Positions 39,266-50,550 of a stretch of 64,000 nt of DNA are shown piece by piece. Source of the DNA: Norana najaformis. Taxonomy: Eukaryota > Annelida > Clitellata > Crassiclitellata > Hormogastridae. The stretch's first letter is position 1. Each line of letters starts with the position of its first letter. The translations under genes and the position numbers were made by a program. The stretch covers positions 39,333,238 to 39,397,237 of the forward strand of contig OZ029915.1 of NCBI GenBank assembly GCA_964023275.1, in the 5' to 3' direction. The notes below the pieces were generated by a model. It ran no database searches and was not told the origin of the DNA. It saw only the letters and a program-made list of their open reading frames with translations.

Positions 39266-39769
39266 TTTCCAATAAGCTGTTTCAGCCGTTTTCTAAAACG
39301 CCAACTAAAATCTCACTTCTTTGCCCTTTGTATCAAATACACACCCTCTAGATAATCTCACAAACACTGTGACAATGTAAGTTTAGTTATCAAAACAATT
39401 AATTTCTATTTTGTTCATACTTATATACAAAATATGTAAAGACACGTTTCGGTTACTGACACTAAGCAGTTGTTAGACAAGGAATACTCAATGTGAAAAA
39501 GGTGTATGGGAAAAAGGTTGATTTATCTCACTCACACACTCTATTGTCAAATGTCATCGATGGAGTTCCAGGTTTAAGCTTATTTGGTCATACTAACAGT
39601 GGGGATATGAAAGTCAAAAGTTTCTGATCTGAGAAAACTTACAGTGCTCTCAAACCAAGTGTGCCTAGAATTTATAAATTGCTTTGCAGCCTTGACCGAA
39701 ATGTAGAAACTTGGATCCTAGAACAAAAGATTTCAATGAAAACTAAACACATCATATAAACTCATCGAC
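39266..39769. other. Repeat-derived stretch
   Basis: A plus-strand frame near 39276-39355 reads FSRFLKRQLKSHFFALC, resembling a LINE ORF terminus, then stops. The rest is unrecognised. Confidence 0.4.
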
Positions 39770-40055
39770 GCTCCACCGCTTGCAATTTCTGAATTGGCCT
39801 TTCACTCAAAACTGAAAAACATTCCTCTTTCACAGATTCTATCTTAATAACACACCCTTCTTCCTCATCTCTCTCCTCTCCAACCGAAACACCCCCCATA
39901 GCTGCCATGCTGTCTCTCCGTCTGACTTTTGGATCTTGACCTGGAACCGAACCCTTTTGCCTATCGATTTTGTTTTGACTGAGCGCCTGCGAATAAGCGG
40001 GTCCCCGCAATGTGGCTTTCGTTTGGGCGCTGTAGAAATTTCGGAATTACGATTA
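39770..40055 (+). mobile_element. LINE 3' end with TTACGA-family tail, copy 4
   Basis: Begins with an ORF-end block (TTTCACTCAAAACTGAAAAA, as in the 13.7 and 42.0 kb copies). A 3' UTR follows, then the common tail (ACCCTTTTGCCTATCGATTT, GAGCGCCTGCGAATAAGC, GGGCGCTGTAGAAATTTC, GAATTACGATT). This copy links the SINE-like tail to a LINE. Confidence 0.78.
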
Positions 40056-40525
40056 ATTAATTAATATTATATATTTTTATTCTTGTAATAAATTTCATTT
40101 GAGAACAAGTTAGCCACAGACAGACTTACTTAATAGTCAGATTTTCAATTATGTAACATCATCAACTAATATGTACTATTAATTTTTATTTCATGTTATT
40201 ATTTAATGATTAGTTTTTATTTCATGTTATTATTTAATGATTAGTTTATACAAAAATATATATCTTTATGATGGTTTTGGTTCAGGCAAACTATACTAAA
40301 TGCAGAGCTTAATATAATAGGCCTATTCACATATAATTACAATTAACATTATATTAAGTTTATTATTTTTATTTTTATTAATATTTTAATTAAGGCTTTG
40401 GCTATATTGCGTGTGAATTTGACACTAAATCGACTTGCATCCCGTGTGAGAGCCCAACTTAAAACCTTTACGTTGCTATGCGCGCAGTTAATGTTTATTC
40501 ATTTCGTTACGTGCGTATTTACGGC

Positions 40526-40545
40526 TTCCGAGAGCGCTCTCGGAA
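40526..40545. repeat. 20-bp perfect palindrome
   Basis: TTCCGAGAGCGCTCTCGGAA is its own reverse complement. It lies in otherwise AT-rich DNA. Confidence 0.95.
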
Positions 40546-40747
40546 CGACGTTCTCATAATTGATGCAAGCCATGATGTAGGTTCTAATTTGAATTTTAAG
40601 CTGTGTATCTTTTAAAATAACCCCCAGTGATTGGATACTCATTCTCATGAACATATTGATATATAATTCATTAGGGTCGTCATAGGCTAAAAGGACGTTC
40701 TCGGACCGGATGTACAGATACATGTTCTCGGATAGGCATTGAAGGCA

Positions 40748-40751
<4 letters not shown>

Positions 40752-40821
<70 letters not shown>
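40752..40821. repeat. (TG)n microsatellite
   Basis: About 35 TG units. Confidence 0.97.
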
Positions 40822-40823
<2 letters not shown>

Positions 40824-41227
40824 CGTGTGTGTATAAAAGCCAAGCGTGTACATAGCAAAACTGTATTGATTTCGTCCCGCAATCTTATCCGCGTCAGCTT
40901 AGGCTACTTCTGCTGCTATAACTGGACCAGCGACTGGTCAGCGAATTCTGACGCTGGTCCGACATCAGAAGAATGCAATATATTACGTTGAATGGATCTT
41001 GAAGGAAACTACACCAACATCACACGGCCCGAAACAGCGTATCTTTTGCCTTGGAAGGCTCCCACGATTTCTCTCTCGGCCGATGGACACATGGCGTGCT
41101 AACAACTGTCTTACTTACTTACTGACTTGAACCTATCCCTGGAACTCAGCATTTACACGGAGCAGCCTACCAGTCACTATCTGAAATTATATTAATACAT
41201 ATTTATCCGTGTTATGCAGTTTTATGC

Positions 41228-41272
41228 TGTAGAAATCTTGAGATTGCGATTACCATTACGATTACGATAAAT
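41228..41272 (+). mobile_element. TTACGA-family tail fragment
   Basis: Only the tail end is present: GCTGTAGAAATCTTGAGATT followed by TTACCATTACGATTACGA. Confidence 0.65.
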
Positions 41273-41456
41273 GTTAATGGTTATTCCCTGTGCATGCGAT
41301 ATATCAACTTTAGTGTTGGGTCGGTTTAACCGATAGGCCCTACCTAACCGATATCGCGATATTCAGGCAAACCAAATTCGACACCAAAATCTGTATTCAG
41401 AAAACCGAAATTACCGAAAACACGTGATGGCGATGGTGGTGGTCGTCGTCATCGTG

Positions 41457-41481
41457 ATGATAATGATGATGATGATGTTGT

Positions 41482-41565
<84 letters not shown>

Positions 41566-41582
41566 CGACGACGATGATGATC
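41457..41582. repeat. (ATG)n trinucleotide microsatellite
   Basis: About 40 GAT/ATG units with a few GAC interruptions. The poly-Met frame here is an artefact. Confidence 0.97.
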
Positions 41583-41882
41583 ATACCGTACGTAGTAACG
41601 CAGGACCTATTAGGTAGATGAGTCGTGCCTTCGTGTATGAGTGGCGCCCTCTAGCGATTGCACATGCAAGATGTAATCGCTGACAAAATCATTTGCTTAT
41701 CAGTCATCACCTGCTGTGATAACTAATGACGCCCGTCGTGTTAATTTTTTTGGCGTCTTTCAGTATTTTGATAATTTACATGTATGGTAGACAGTTTTAA
41801 ATTTCGACAGAGAATAACGAGGATGAAATGAAATTTATCGGATGACGATTACGGTTGAGCCATCTGACCTGGAAGTGAAGCT

Positions 41883-42480
41883 GACCTTTTCCGTCTATCG
41901 CTTTTGTTCTGACCTCGCGTCTGCGATTATGCTGCTAACCGCGTCTTAGGGAAGAGGAAGAATCAAGATTGGATTTGTGGAAGAGGAGTGTTTTCAGTTT
42001 TGAGTGAAAGTCTTGCGCAAAAAATTGCAAGGGGTGAATTGCTAGTGAATTTATATGATGAGTCAGATAATTGTCTTAATTCTGGTGTGAGTTTATTCCA
42101 GACGGGGTATCTGTGGCTATGGATCGATTTCCAAATTTTAAGGGTGACGTGACGACAGGGCGTAGAATTGTTAGGGCGGAAAAGGAGCGAGTTGAACGGA
42201 GCGGTTGGATTGTAAATAACTGACGAAGATATTAGGGTTGGGAGGATTGAAGTGTGTTCTAGGTAAGGCATAGGACTTTGTACTCTATTCGTTCAGGTAT
42301 TTTAAGCCGTGAAGTGATTTGGGGGTTTTGGTGACAGCACAAGCGAGAGCTTTCTGAATAGCTTCAAGGCGGTTTATTTGAGTGGAATCTACGGTGAGTA
42401 ATGTCTGGGATTTGAGCGGAAAGAGAGATAAAAGGAAGAAGGGGAGTCAGGAAATGATAGTTTTATACAGTCTCCATATT
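41883..42480 (-). mobile_element. LINE fragment, RT C-terminal region
   Basis: Minus-strand frames read QINRLEAIQKALACAVTKTP and SLHGLKYLNE (about 42290-42420). Then IEYKVLCLT and TLQSSQP follow, then RYPVWNKLTPELRQLSD, ending LKTENTPLPQIQS (41963). These are classic post-RT LINE motifs (RLQ.IQN.A.RAVT, ERIEYK.L.LTY). Stops and frameshifts show decay. At 41883-41940 a plus-oriented head of the TTACGA-tailed family (TTTTCCGTCTATCGCTTTTG) abuts it. Confidence 0.82.
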
Positions 42481-43740
42481 TTCATCTTGTTGTTTTCTAT
42501 GTAGTTTTGTTCGTACAGCGTGGGCGTTTTTCGCTCGTTAATAAAAATTACTTACTTACTTATACATATTCATATAAATATATGTTATACGCGAGTTGGT
42601 CTTAACTGCGTCATCAGTTTGTGATTGTCTGACTAAAAATAGATTATCAGTGCGCGTGCGCAGAAAAGAGCTAGAAGGAGCCTTATCTTGTCGGAGGTGG
42701 AAGACATTTTGTGAGTCGTGAAGGAGAAACGGAAATAGCGGACAGCAACGGCTTCTTTCTGAGACACCTAATCGTCCAAAGTCGTTAGATAATGTTATAT
42801 GGTCAGTTTAAGCTGATTTAAGGTGCTGGCTCGGAGTCAGTGACCAGAAATATAGGTGATTTTAGGCAGCCATCTGGAAAACATGTCCGCCGCGTGCATG
42901 GAATGGCGTGATTGCTCTGTATGCCGTGTAAAACTCCCAATTTATAAATTTCCATTTCTTTTCCTTCGTACCCACTAAAAATAAACGCATGATTAATAAG
43001 TCATCAAACTGGTATTCTGTCTGTGTCGATGTTTGAACTCAACTGTAGGATTTCAGGCGGACTGTGTAGTAGTTTTCACAACTATCGCAGTACATTTCTG
43101 GGGCCTTTTCTGAGTAAGTGTTAGTAACCTAAATTACCCAACATTTCAAGCGCAAATGTTGCAGAATGGTTTTATATAAATAAGTCTTTCAGCTGTGATA
43201 CTGCATTGTTTAGTTTGCTAGTCTTAACGAATTTCAGCACGCGACTATGCGGATTATTTTTGCGTGTAACATATCAAGTATTGTCAGTTGCAGCTGGTTA
43301 TTTATGCATATTGGTAATTGTATATGACGTAGAAGTGTTCTGTTTTGCAAGTTTTCAGATCTGTTAATATTTAGCTTGATTTTTAAGTTATTCAAATTTT
43401 GAAGGTTTATTTGTCTGTGATTAGCTAAAATGTCCATTTTTGCATGAGTCCAGATATGAAATATTTTCTAAAAATCTTTTTCAAAGGACACATTTAATTT
43501 CTCTGCTAGTATTACCAGACATACTGTGTATAGATTAAATACACTAGCTCTGAGAATGTTCTGTGCATAATCAGAGCAGACAAGGTACTGCTACATGTTG
43601 CATCATATTGAATTAATCATTACTTATTCCCTTTTTACTAAAATTCTTGCTTTAATACTTACTAATGTTATACTTACTGAAATATGTAAAAATTATCTCT
43701 GAGTTGCACTGTTTTAAATTATATATTTGATGCTGTTTAG
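42481..43740. promoter_or_regulatory. eIF5 promoter and 5' UTR intron (predicted)
   Basis: Just upstream of eIF5. A GC-richer patch around 42640-42710 ends at a perfect GTGAGT donor (exon end 42710), which could be the non-coding first exon. An acceptor ATGCTGTTTAG ends at 43740. The intervening 1.03 kb is AT-rich with no recognised content. The transcription start is inferred, not seen. Confidence 0.45.
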
Positions 43741-43915
43741 GTCTACCAAACCAAAAAGATCCATCATTACAAAGAACCAGGTTATTGGTAACTGTTCGTT
43801 CGTCAAGCGAGTTTATGAATTGCACTGAATATTCGCAGCAGGCTGCAAAAAGCGTCATCCACAGGAGTGTTCGAAGAAGCAGGCATAAACTACCGTTGAC
43901 CAAAGACCATCGAGA
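43741..43915 (+). other. EIF5: eIF5 5' UTR exon segment
   Basis: Sequence between the acceptor at 43740 and the start codon at 43916. It contains a single upstream ATG, at 43815, which opens the overlapping uORF. Confidence 0.6.
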
Positions 43916-43988
43916 ATGGCGGGAAACATTAACGTCAACCGAAATGTCACAGATGCGTTCTATCGCTACAAGATGCCTCGCCTCATAG
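43815..43988 (+). promoter_or_regulatory. uORF overlapping the eIF5 start codon
   Basis: An ATG in poor context (T at -3, A at +4) opens 57 codons in another frame, ending in TAG 73 nt inside the eIF5 coding exon. The eIF5 ATG itself has a good context (A at -3, G at +4). In human eIF5 mRNA, poor-context uORFs are translated when eIF5 is abundant and repress eIF5 synthesis. This layout matches that autoregulatory design. Confidence 0.65.
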
Positions 43989-43993
43989 CGAAG
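43916..43993 (+). CDS. EIF5: eIF5 coding exon 1
   Basis: Reads [20 protein letters not shown] and PRLIAK; donor GTATAT. The start is two residues longer than human MSVNVNR. Confidence 0.95.
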
Positions 43994-46900
43994 GTATATA
44001 GTTATTATATGAAAGTCAGTTTCCTCAGTTCATTATTCATTATTCTATTGCTTAGTTGTTTATTTTGTTAATCTCTTTTTGAATTTAATATATTAAGATT
44101 TAGCCGAGGGTTTGCATATTAAGTTGAAATTAAAACTGAGTGCCATTTTTAACATAATAAAATGAATGTAACTTTGTCTTTCAGGGAAAGAGTGCTCAGA
44201 CAATGAACCATGTGGATGAGGAACTTTAGCACTTAACTATTGTTCTTGTAGGTTGAAGGAAAGGGTAATGGCATCAAAACTGTGATTGTCAACATGTCTG
44301 AAATTGCTAAGGCTCTGTCTAGGCCTCCTACCTGTAAGTTATGGCTCCTTAATTCATATACATTACTTTTAGTGTATTACTGTTTAAATTATAATCTCTT
44401 TCAAAGACTAATTACAGGAATGATGGCTCAACCCAGTCCTACATGCGGGAGCTGTTTTGCTTGTATGAGCAAACTTTGACTTGAAAACACTTAAGGACAC
44501 AGCTAAAAAGCATCAGTAGTATGAAAGAATACAAAAGAGAAATACGAGAAATTGTAGTAAAAATTCTGTCAGTTTTATCTAATGGTAAAGGGAAATGCTA
44601 AATATTTACATTTTACAGCTTGGTATTTAAAGTAAAACAATAGGATCTAGAATTTTTAGGCATACTGTAAGGTACTTTCTTTTTCAATTTCAGCACACAA
44701 ATATTTACATTGTCCTGTGCCCTAAGTTATATATATGCAGTTACTTTATTTTTGGCTAGGTTATATAATTTGAGTTAATGTATAAATGTTTCTGCATGAG
44801 TGTTTGGTAGCAGTATTGTGAATTACAATATTTGAAGTTTTAGGATCTTTTTATACTATAAATTGTTGATTTTCAGGGGTTTAACAGGGGTTTTGAAAGC
44901 GAGTGATAGCATCATGAATATGAAATAGTAAATTTATTAACTTATTAATAAGAGTTATTTGTTCTTTCTGTTACTGATGAAGCTGTGCAAGGGCATTTGA
45001 CTTGCAACTTAAGCTAGTACTAATTCTGCTTAGTGACAGAGGCGTTCATGTGCTTGCAACTTTTCCAAGATCACTGCCCAAGAGTCAGACCAGCTGGCTT
45101 GAATTTGCAGTCATTAGATCATGAAATGAGCAGGTTGCTGATTGGGCTACTGCATCACAGAGCAACTGTTTTGTGTAAATCTTAGTTTTGTTTGTTTCAG
45201 ATCCTACTAAATATTTTGGCTGTGAACTGGGAGCACAAACGCAGTTTGATCAGAAGAATGATCGATACATTGTTAATGGATCTCACGATTCAGGCAAACT
45301 GCAGAATCTTCTTGATGGTTTCATCAAAAGATTTGTGCTCTGTCCTGAATGTGAAAACCCAGAAACCATACTGGTTAGTATAACAGATTTATGGCTTAAA
45401 GAGCTCTCAGGAAAGATAAAACATGCCTGGTTAGATTGTTGATGGATGCTTTTGGTGTCGACAAAATATCTAGGCACCAGTTTTTAGGAAATTTTATGTG
45501 ATTTAACTGCTTTACAAGTATAGATGTGTCACTCTAGCCAGTTCCTGGACACTTGTTTCATCTGTTCAAAGATTGAAATGTAATTAGTGAAGTTTTAATT
45601 GTCCGTTAAGTTTTTGTTATAGTTACATATTTCTTACATGATGACTTTTAGTTGTAATTAGTTATCGTTAGTTCTTGAGTTCAGTTAAGTTGTAGTGAGT
45701 GATATTAAAACCTCTGACTTTTAGTTATTAAATTTTAAGCTTTAGTTAATTTTAATTATAGTTGTTCGAATTTTTTATAGGATATACCTTTAATGAAAAT
45801 CTTAAGTTGTAATTAATGATTTGTTATCGTTAACAGAAATTTTGCTAAATGTAATAGAAAATGTGTCACTTCTTGATTGCCTTAACTTATTGGTATATTC
45901 TTTCTGGTGGTTATGATGTGCTACAGGTAACAGTCTATGGAGTTATGATTGGCCTTGATGTCTAAGGTTGTAATGTGAATCTTGCACTATTTTACTAATA
46001 TAATTGAACAGTATTCAGCAGTAAAATTTGAAGTGCACGTATCTGGCTGATGATGAGACTGACTTGAGCGTTACTTTTCCCTTGCAGACAGTTCAAGCTA
46101 AGAAGCAGATGATTCTTCAGCGCTGTGCTGCATGCGGCTACCAAGGAAACATTGACATGCGCCACAAGCTGACAACATTTATTCTAAAGAATCCACCAGA
46201 ATCAGTACGAATTTCTTTAATATCTGAGAAAACAAGATTTTTGGGTTTTATTTTACTTTTTTTATTTTATTTTGTTCTGTGTTGTGTGGTGCTAGAAATT
46301 ATTTGGCACTGAAGGCATATTATGGTTTCTAATACAGTTTGGATATGGTTTTAAAATGTGGAAGCACATTAATACCACTGCAATGATGGGATTCATGGCA
46401 GATTGAGACTGCAGACAACAGGTCTGCAGCCAAACTGTCAACCAGAGTAAGGCTAGACCTCTCAAATATGGGCACACATATCAACATTTTCTCACAGAAT
46501 AAAAACTGCTAAGTGACGTGATGAATTTGTTTGTTTAGCTACAAGTTTTCATGATGTTAATAATCTATTTAATTCCAAAGTGTCTGTTGACAGTGGACAT
46601 TGGCATGGTTATTCTTCTCCTTGTGTTCGCATATGAAACATTAGCTGAAATTTTCCTTATTCATGCTTTACATTGCTCTGTGTCGGTCTTTTGCAGGATA
46701 TGCTGGTGACTGGGAATGCCGATGCTCCAACCACTACACCTGGAAAGAAGGAAAAGAAAAAGGAGGGTAAGGCTTCAGACAAAAAAGGCAAAGGAGCAAA
46801 AGATGCTGACAATGGAAATGGCGATGCAAATGCAGCTGATAACCAGGATAACAACCACGATGTTCCAAAGTCTCCTCATGTGGTATGTGTTCATATTCTA

Positions 46901-49900
46901 GGTGCTGTATTTATTTGTATAGATGTTTGCATTTTAGGTTCGATTCATGTAATATTTGTCTTGCATTCATTTCACTGTAACCTCCTATCGCACCACAGAA
47001 TTATTTAAAAGCTCAGTATTTATTAATATTAAATGGTCAATAAGTGGTTGCATGTTTGTGAGCTGTCAGCATTAAAGATTTATGTCACTGTTGCCCTGCA
47101 GTCTCCTCATTGGCCCTAGTTCTCCGCAGAATTTAAGTAAGTTCTACATGCTTAGCCATTTGATATGCATTCAGTGCATTTCACCTTATCTGTCAGCTTT
47201 CATCATGTTGGCAGCAAGTGTTCAGTCACGTTGTTGAGTGCATTCTGTTGGCCACCGGCAGCATGAGCTGCTGCTAATGAAGATGAAATGCAGCTTTTCA
47301 TTTAAGTAAGTACCACATTTGTTGACACGCCATGTATCCAATGGCTGAGCGAGGAATCATAGGCGTGTAAGGTCGTATGAGGTCCAGCTGCATGGAACTT
47401 TGCCTATAGTCTTGAAAAGATGACCAACAATGAACTGTTCAAGTGCTGGCTTTTGACATGCTAGCTTTTGATGATTGATATTGTTGTGTGGTGTTGGTCA
47501 CTATAGATGTAAGTTACACGTTAATATCTACACTGTATGAATTGGATAGACATACAGGCTGAGCTTGAATGATAAACTGTGGGAAAAAGACATTTTATTT
47601 TAGCAAGTTTCTTTGTGTGAAAATTGAAACAAATGTTTTAAACAAGTTTTCATATTTTTTATTAGATATTTTTGTATAGTTAGTGTAACTTGAAGTTGTG
47701 AACTGTTCTGAAGTTAAACGCTGATGATGAGGATGACTGGTGTGAGGATACCTCTGATGCGGCAGTTCAGGCTCGTCTAGAGGCTATATCTAATGCTGCG
47801 AAAACAATGACTGTTTGCGATGACCTGGAAAAATCTCCACAGGAAAGAATCGACATGTTCTATTCATTTGTCAAGGTCAGCTGTTGGTGTAGTTTGAATT
47901 TTATGATGGAGTAATAGTATTTAATATGTATCAATTTCAGTGTCATACTATTTTATTTTCTTTGATAGTAAACCAGGTGTGTTACTAAGCAAGGCACTTG
48001 ATGAGACAATATCTTATGATGGTAGTCTAGATGCACACCATATCTTAAAGTAAATGTCACAACCCTAATCACTACAAATGTTGTAACTTCTGTAGAGCAA
48101 ACATTATTATTGAGAGCTTTTGGGCTTCCAGGTAGTGTTCAGCATTCCAGGTTAGCGGTATGTGCAGTTTTTAAAATAAGCAGTCTCAAATTTCGTTAAC
48201 ATGTTAGTTGTGGCCTGAAACTGTAGTTTGCACTTGTGTATGTTTTGCAGCAAAGGAAAGTGAGCGGTGGAGTGACAGGTTCGGACAAGGAGAAAGAGAT
48301 TCTCTTGGAGGCAGAACGTCTGGAGATCAAAGAGAAGGCACCGATGGTTCTTGCTGAGTTACTTTTTGACATGAATATGGCCCAACAAATCAAACAGTAT
48401 CGCTGTCTTTTCCGCCGTGTAAGTCTTTTTGACTGTTCTGATGTGTTATTTTATAATGTGCTACAGTTGCCTAAATGTAACACTCTGGGCAAAGTTGCTG
48501 TATTGCTAACAGACGTCTGATTAAAGGAATCAAGCAAAAGCAGATGATCTTGAAACTTACATTTGTATTTTGGACACAACTCTGGGGCAGTACTGAGAAG
48601 ATTGACAGCATGAATGATGTGGTGCCATGTTGCTGTGCTCGTATTTTCTCTATGCAGTGTGCTGTTACATACATTTGGTTCTAATCTTTTAATGTTGTGC
48701 TTCATAGGATATCTCTAGGTCTGCATCTGTTGGCAGACCTGTGAATGTAGTAAGGCCTTGTTTCTTTAGAGTGTACTATTATTTTAATTTGAGAGTAATC
48801 ATGGAGAAATAAAAATTTTTAGTTTCAGTTTTTTTATTTCTATCGTTTTGTTTCTCTGTTACCTTTTCTCTTCAACAATGGAAAGAAATGAATTTGTGTA
48901 GTTCTGTGTAGTTTGTTTGAATGCGTGTCCTCCGTTGCAAGTGCTATGCCCAATGATCATTGTGTATATGCCACAGTATCTGCTTATATTAAAAATTGGA
49001 AAAATTAAATTGCAAAAAAAGTGGTTAAGATGAAATTTGGTTACACGAATTGTTCACACTAGTGCCCTGCGTTTCATGTTAAATTATTTGCGCTGTATTA
49101 GAAAACATTTCTGTTATAATTTTATGGCTTTTGACTTTGCTGTTTGTTGTGTACTGAAACAATTTACTTTTTAGTTTACTGAGGAGAATGAGAAAGCACA
49201 GCGCTATCTTCTTGGAGGATTTGAGCAATTGGTGGGCAAGGTTCATCCAGATGTTCTTCTGCCCAAGGTTTCCAAGATTCTGAGTGAATTTTACCAACAT
49301 GACATTTTGTCAGAGGAAGTCCTCTTGGACTGGGCTAAGAAGGTTTGTTGGAATTGGTTTTTATTATTCTATTGAGCACAGTATGTGCTTCAGTTAAACA
49401 TGCTACTACAGTGCAGTCCAATCTACTCGCGGTTGTCGGGAACCAGTCACCGCAACCCCGTATTAACAAACTGTGGGTCAGGAGTGCCCTGCTGAAATAC
49501 AGCAGTGTACAATTTATGTAAGTTTTAGTTTTGGCTAGAAAGACCAAAGACATCGGATGTCTGGTGAGAAGGCACTTGTTTTGTAGCAAGCTATAGGGCT
49601 AGTGCCTTCACAAGTCCAGTATTTCACGTTAACCAACCATTGCAAAGTCATTTATGGTCGTCAAGAAAATGGCTTTTAATAGCTTAATTACAGTTAAATA
49701 GCTAAACATTTGTCCAGTTTACTGACCTGCTAAATTTTGGAGCTGTCGTTTTATTCTCTGAAATCAGCCTTCGAAGAAGTATGTGTCGAAAGAGGTGGCT
49801 AAGGATATTCATTCTCAGGCAGAGAAATTCATTGAGTGGCTGAAAACTGCTGAAGAGGAGAGCAGTGAGGATGAAGATGAAGATGACGACAATGTGGAGG

Positions 49901-50550
49901 TTAGGCTTATTTACGATGGCTTGAATCATTAAGTTTATTTTCTATATAAATCACACTTAATGAAGTTGCATTTTCTGAACAATTAGATCTCTGTACAAAC
50001 TAAGTGTAACTCTAAATTGTAGCATGGTTGTCTCCCAAATATTTTGTTACATGACGTATAATGGGAGTGTGTGTGAAGGATTGAGGAGAGAGTTTTAATG
50101 TAGCGTTTGTCCTTCAGTGCTCTGCGATAAGGCAGGTCCAGGATTTCGGTGAATGATGCTACTCATCTGTCTTTTATTTACTGGTGCACAGCCGAAGTTC
50201 TAGTGCTTTTGTCTGGTCCAGGAGCCTTGTTTATGAAGCAGTGCACTGCATTGGTTGTGCAAAGTAGGACATTTTTCAGTTCTGTTGCCTTTCTCTGGTT
50301 GCGTCTGTGTTATTAGGGTCACCATAATGCTCTTGAGGCCTACTAGAGATGATTGTAAGTTCATGTATGGTTTGCTTAGTCAGTTTTTTTATCTATGCAG
50401 GTGGTCTACTCTAATAACACTGCTGATAAACCAACCCTGACTGCCACTAAAGCTGCTGCTGCTCCTGCTCAAGGGCAGAACGACGAACCAGATGAGGAAG
50501 ATGAAGACGAGCAAGATGAAGACGATGACCTTAACATCGATGATATCTAA
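43916..50550 (+). CDS. EIF5: Eukaryotic translation initiation factor 5 (eIF5), complete
   Basis: eIF5 is the GTPase-activating protein for eIF2 in the 43S preinitiation complex; it promotes GTP hydrolysis and start-codon selection. Ten coding exons: 43916-43993, 44252-44333, 45201-45373, 46088-46204, 46697-46882, 47714-47875, 48251-48418, 49175-49342, 49768-49899 and 50401-50550. All have GT-AG borders and matching phases, giving 471 aa (human 431). The N-terminal GAP domain reads [20 protein letters not shown], including the catalytic arginine region. The zinc ribbon is CPEC...CAACGYQG. A Lys-rich linker follows, then a C-terminal W2/HEAT domain, [18 protein letters not shown], and an acidic end in DDDLNIDDI. 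No lesion was seen. Confidence 0.97.
44252..44333 (+). CDS. EIF5: eIF5 coding exon 2
   Basis: Reads [20 protein letters not shown] and ALSRPPT, nearly identical to other animals. Acceptor TTCTTGTAG, donor GTAAGT. Confidence 0.96.
45201..45373 (+). CDS. EIF5: eIF5 coding exon 3
   Basis: Reads [28 protein letters not shown] and [14 protein letters not shown]. It carries the first CxxC of the zinc ribbon. Acceptor TTTGTTTCAG, donor GTTAGT. Confidence 0.97.
46088..46204 (+). CDS. EIF5: eIF5 coding exon 4
   Basis: Reads [20 protein letters not shown] then [14 protein letters not shown]. It supplies the second zinc pair. Acceptor CCTTGCAG; the donor GTACGA is non-consensus but the phase fits. Confidence 0.94.
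46697..46882 (+). CDS. EIF5: eIF5 coding exon 5 (Lys-rich linker)
   Basis: 62 codons, with [20 protein letters not shown] then an Asn/Asp-rich stretch. It is the poorly conserved linker between the GAP and W2 domains. Donor GTATGT. Confidence 0.93.
47714..47875 (+). CDS. EIF5: eIF5 coding exon 6
   Basis: Reads [20 protein letters not shown] then [20 protein letters not shown]. It corresponds to human DDDWGEDTTEEAQRRRM. Acceptor TTCTGAAG (purine-rich, weak), donor GTCAGC. Confidence 0.93.
48251..48418 (+). CDS. EIF5: eIF5 coding exon 7 (W2 domain)
   Basis: 56 codons: [20 protein letters not shown] then [20 protein letters not shown]. This is the start of the W2 HEAT repeats. Acceptor GTTTTGCAG, donor GTAAGT. 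Confidence 0.96.
49175..49342 (+). CDS. EIF5: eIF5 coding exon 8 (W2 domain)
   Basis: 56 codons: [20 protein letters not shown] then [11 protein letters not shown]. Acceptor ACTTTTTAG, donor GTTTGT. Confidence 0.96.
49768..49899 (+). CDS. EIF5: eIF5 coding exon 9 (W2 AA-box region)
   Basis: 44 codons: [38 protein letters not shown]. It holds the aromatic/acidic boxes that bind eIF2-beta and eIF3c in other species. Donor GTTAGG. Confidence 0.96.
50401..50550 (+). CDS. EIF5: eIF5 coding exon 10 (acidic C-terminus)
   Basis: 49 codons and TAA. An Ala-rich start is followed by an Asp/Glu run ending DDDLNIDDI. Acceptor ATCTATGCAG. Confidence 0.95.
   Translation: MVYSNNTADKPTLTATKAAAAPAQGQNDEPDEEDEDEQDEDDDLNIDDI

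Larger units (their letters stand above)
40056..41220. other. Intergenic DNA with (TG)n and a perfect palindrome
   Basis: Contains a 20-bp palindrome (40526-40545) and a (TG)n run (40752-40821). A direct repeat of about 35 bp (TTAGTTTTTATTTCATGTTA core) lies near 40177-40245. No gene was recognised. Confidence 0.5.

Noticed and set aside
41424-41621. Poly-methionine frame
   Set aside because: ATG trinucleotide repeat, not a gene.
47468-47566. Box C/D snoRNA candidate in an eIF5 intron (TGATGA ... CTGA)
   Set aside because: Spacing is possible but the terminal stem does not pair and no internal boxes are clear.
46883-47713. H/ACA snoRNA in the eIF5 intron, by analogy with the human host gene
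   Set aside because: A GCAGC/GCTGC hairpin near 47260 was seen, but no convincing H box, second hairpin or ACA spacing.
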